The position numbers and the translations under genes were made by a program. The notes beneath the pieces are model-generated. The model saw nothing but the letters and a program-made list of their open reading frames with translations, did not search any database and had not been told where the DNA came from. Source: Candidatus Oscillibacter excrementigallinarum (GTDB lineage: Bacteria; Bacillota; Clostridia; Oscillospirales; Oscillospiraceae). From it: a stretch of 52,476 bases of DNA. The DNA is taken from NCBI GenBank assembly GCA_019118245.1, contig DWZJ01000001.1:1-52476 (forward strand). The letters run 5' to 3'. The stretch's first letter is position 1. Each line of letters opens with the position of its first letter. Of the stretch, positions 50,526 through 52,476 are shown one piece after another.

Positions 50526-52476
50526 TCAGCACAATTTCGCGCCGGCAGGAATGGAGTCATCCACCATGAGCAGGTGCAGGCACTCCTCGCCGTGCTCCGT
50601 ATGGACGGCGGAGATCAGCATGCCATTGGACTCCAGGCCCATCATCTTCCGGGGCGGCAGGTTCACGATGGCGATCAGCGTCTTGCCCACCAGGTCCTCC
50701 GGCTCGTACCACTTGTGGATGCCGGAGAGGATCTGCCGGTCCACGCCGGTGCCGTCGTCCAGGGTGAAGCGCAGCAGCTTCTCGCTCTTCTTCACCGCCT
50801 CGCAGGCCTTCACCTTCACCGCCCGGAAATCGGACTTGCAGAAGGTGTCGAAGTCCACCTTCTCCGTCAGCTGGGGCTCCACCTCCACGGCGGGCAGGGC
50901 GGCCTTCCTGGCCTCGGCCTCAGCGGCCTCCAGCTCGGAGAGGGCCTTGTCCATGTCCAGACGGGGGAACAGGTTCTCTCCCTTGGTGACGGCGGCACCC
51001 TCGGGCAGGATGCCCCACTGGGCCGCGGCGTCCCAGGTCCGGCTCTCCGCCGGGGCGCCGATCTGGGCAAAGAGCTTCTCGCAGCTCTCAGGCATGAAGG
51101 GGGTCAGCAGGATGCCGCAGATGCGGGCGGCCTCCAGCAGGTTGTAGAGAACGTGGGCCAGGCGGGCTCCGTTGGCCTCCATGTCCTTGGCCAACGCCCA
51201 GGGAGCGTTCTCGTCGATATACTTGTTGGCCCGCTGGATGACATGGAACACCTCGTCCAGGGCCTTGTGGGGAGCAAAAGACTCCATGTCCTGCTCATAG
51301 TCGAACCGGAGCCCCGCGGCCTTGCTCACCAGATCCAGGTCAAAGAGGACCGGATCGTTGGGGGCGTCAGATCCGACGCAGGTCGTGGATGCCCGGCTTG
51401 CGGCGGATTCGGCGGCCTTTTTCTCCGTCTCCGTGGCGCCGCACCCGGCGGGCAGCTGGCCGCCGAAGTACTTCTGCACCATGGCGGTGGTGCGGGAGAG
51501 GAGGTTGCCCAGGTCGTTGGCCAGGTCCGTGTTGATGGTCTGGATCAGCAGTTCATTGCTGAAGTTGCCGTCAGAGCCGAAGGGGAAGGTCCGCATCAGG
51601 AAGAACCGCAGTGCGTCCACGCCGAAGTGCTCCGCCAGGATATAGGGATCCACCACGTTGCCCTTGGATTTGGACATCTTGCCGCCGTCCAGCAGCAGCC
51701 AGCCGTGGCCGAACACATGCTTGGGCAGAGGCATCTCCATGCTCATCAGCATGGCGGGCCAGATGATGGAGTGGAACCGGACGATCTCCTTGCCCACGAT
51801 GTGGACATCCGCCGGCCAGTAGTGGTCATAGTCGTGGTACTTGTCGTTCATGAAGCCCAGGGCGGTGGTGTAGTTGAACAGGGCGTCCACCCACACATAG
51901 ACCACATGGCCCGGGTCGAAGTCCACCGGGATGCCCCAGGTGAAGGAGGTGCGGGAGACGCACAGGTCCTCCAGGCCGGGATCGATGAAGTTCTTCACCA
52001 TCTCGTTGACCCGGCTGCGGGGCTGGAGGAAGTCCGTGTTCTCCAGCAGGTCCCGGATGCGGTCGGCGTACTTGCTCAGGCGGAAGAAATAGGCCTCCTC
52101 CTCCGCGTCCTGGACCTCCCGGCCGCAGTCGGGGCACTTGCCGTCCACCAGCTGGGACTCGGTCCAGAAGGACTCGCAGGGCTTGCAGTACTTGCCCACA
52201 TAGCGGCCCTTGTAGATGTCCCCCTTCTCGTACATCTTCTTGAAAATCTTCTGAATGGCGGACACGTGGTAGTCGTCGGTGGTGCGGATGAAGCGGTCAT
52301 TGGAGATGTTCATCAGCTTCCACAGGTCCTTGACCCCCCGGGGGCCCTCCACGATGCGGTCCACGAACTCCTTGGGGGTGACGCCGGCCTCCTTGGCCTT
52401 GGTCTCGATCTTCTGGCCGTGCTCGTCGGTGCCGGTGAGGAACATGACGTCCTCCCCCTTCAGCCGGTGATAGCGG
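50526..52476 (-). CDS. metG: Methionyl-tRNA synthetase, C-terminal part (5' end outside window)
   Basis: About 650 residues are present, the N-terminus with the HIGH motif lying beyond the window. It charges tRNA-Met. Visible: GTDEHGQKIE, the zinc-knuckle-like CKPCESFW...CPDCGREV, the KMSKS loop GGKMSKSKGNVVDPY, the anticodon-binding helical domain (RANKYIDENAPWALAKD) and a C-terminal EMAP/Trbp111-type tRNA-binding domain (FDTFCKSDFRAVKVKACE...NLPPRKMMGLESNGMLI) that dimerises and binds tRNA. Between FGGQLPAG and DLDLVSKAAG is an extra low-complexity stretch of about 25 residues (AESAASRASTTCVGSDAPN). A structured repeat follows the stop. Confidence 0.96.
   Translation of the reverse strand, partial: RYHRLKGEDVMFLTGTDEHGQKIETKAKEAGVTPKEFVDRIVEGPRGVKDLWKLMNISNDRFIRTTDDYHVSAIQKIFKKMYEKGDIYKGRYVGKYCKPCESFWTESQLVDGKCPDCGREVQDAEEEAYFFRLSKYADRIRDLLENTDFLQPRSRVNEMVKNFIDPGLEDLCVSRTSFTWGIPVDFDPGHVVYVWVDALFNYTTALGFMNDKYHDYDHYWPADVHIVGKEIVRFHSIIWPAMLMSMEMPLPKHVFGHGWLLLDGGKMSKSKGNVVDPYILAEHFGVDALRFFLMRTFPFGSDGNFSNELLIQTINTDLANDLGNLLSRTTAMVQKYFGGQLPAGCGATETEKKAAESAASRASTTCVGSDAPNDPVLFDLDLVSKAAGLRFDYEQDMESFAPHKALDEVFHVIQRANKYIDENAPWALAKDMEANGARLAHVLYNLLEAARICGILLTPFMPESCEKLFAQIGAPAESRTWDAAAQWGILPEGAAVTKGENLFPRLDMDKALSELEAAEAEARKAALPAVEVEPQLTEKVDFDTFCKSDFRAVKVKACEAVKKSEKLLRFTLDDGTGVDRQILSGIHKWYEPEDLVGKTLIAIVNLPPRKMMGLESNGMLISAVHTEHGEECLHLLMVDDSIPAGAKLC

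Overview
The window looks like chromosomal DNA of a GC-rich, spore-forming, anaerobic Firmicute, most plausibly of the Oscillospiraceae (Flavonifractor / Oscillibacter / Lawsonibacter-like). The reasons are a SpoIIQ-type sporulation peptidase, the glmU-prs-pth-mfd gene order usual in Firmicutes, an S-layer-homology (SLH) protein, rubrerythrin and thiolase genes, strong GGAGG ribosome sites, sigma-A promoters with 16-18 base spacers, and many GC-rich intergenic palindromes. Species assignment is inference. No prophage, IS element, CRISPR array, tRNA or rRNA was found.

Layout. 1-8.1 kb: end of a dihydrolipoyl dehydrogenase gene, prfC, a SHOCT-domain protein, a convergent gene for a hyperacidic SLH surface protein, and prfB. 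8.1-15.4 kb: MATE exporter, spoIIQ-like peptidase, then minus-strand tpiA-gpmI, pgk and trmL. 15.7-24.4 kb: glmU-like gene, prs, pth, a 1.16 kb gene-free repeat island, mfd and a PrsA/SurA-like lipoprotein. 24.7-30.3 kb: thiolase, an ArsR-thioredoxin reductase-thioredoxin operon (minus), then rpe, a D-cysteine desulfhydrase-like gene and recR. 30.4-39.1 kb (all minus): nucleobase permease, a three-gene polar amino acid ABC importer, rubrerythrin, Na/Pi cotransporter-PhoU, patatin and a methyltransferase. 39.3-44.5 kb: a DUF1538 membrane protein with a tandem PII-like protein, a 53-residue ORF, endonuclease IV, a GNAT and an L-2-hydroxyacid dehydrogenase. 44.6-49.6 kb: a thiamine salvage locus with two divergent TPP riboswitches (thiE-HAD-thiD on minus; thiW-thiM on plus) and a second HAD phosphatase. 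49.7 kb to the end: thpR and the C-terminal part of metG.

Most genes are core metabolism, translation or repair. Five things stand out. (1) A repeat element sits between the stop codon and a second, diverged copy of the 3' end of two unrelated genes, prfB and trmL. (2) An internally duplicated DUF1538 membrane protein is in an operon with an internally duplicated PII-like protein. (3) The glmU at the conserved locus has a shortened, degenerate uridylyltransferase half. (4) A short thioredoxin reductase-like flavoprotein lacks the usual NADPH signatures and is controlled by a Cys-containing ArsR protein. (5) An SLH protein carries four Asp/Tyr-rich tandem modules.
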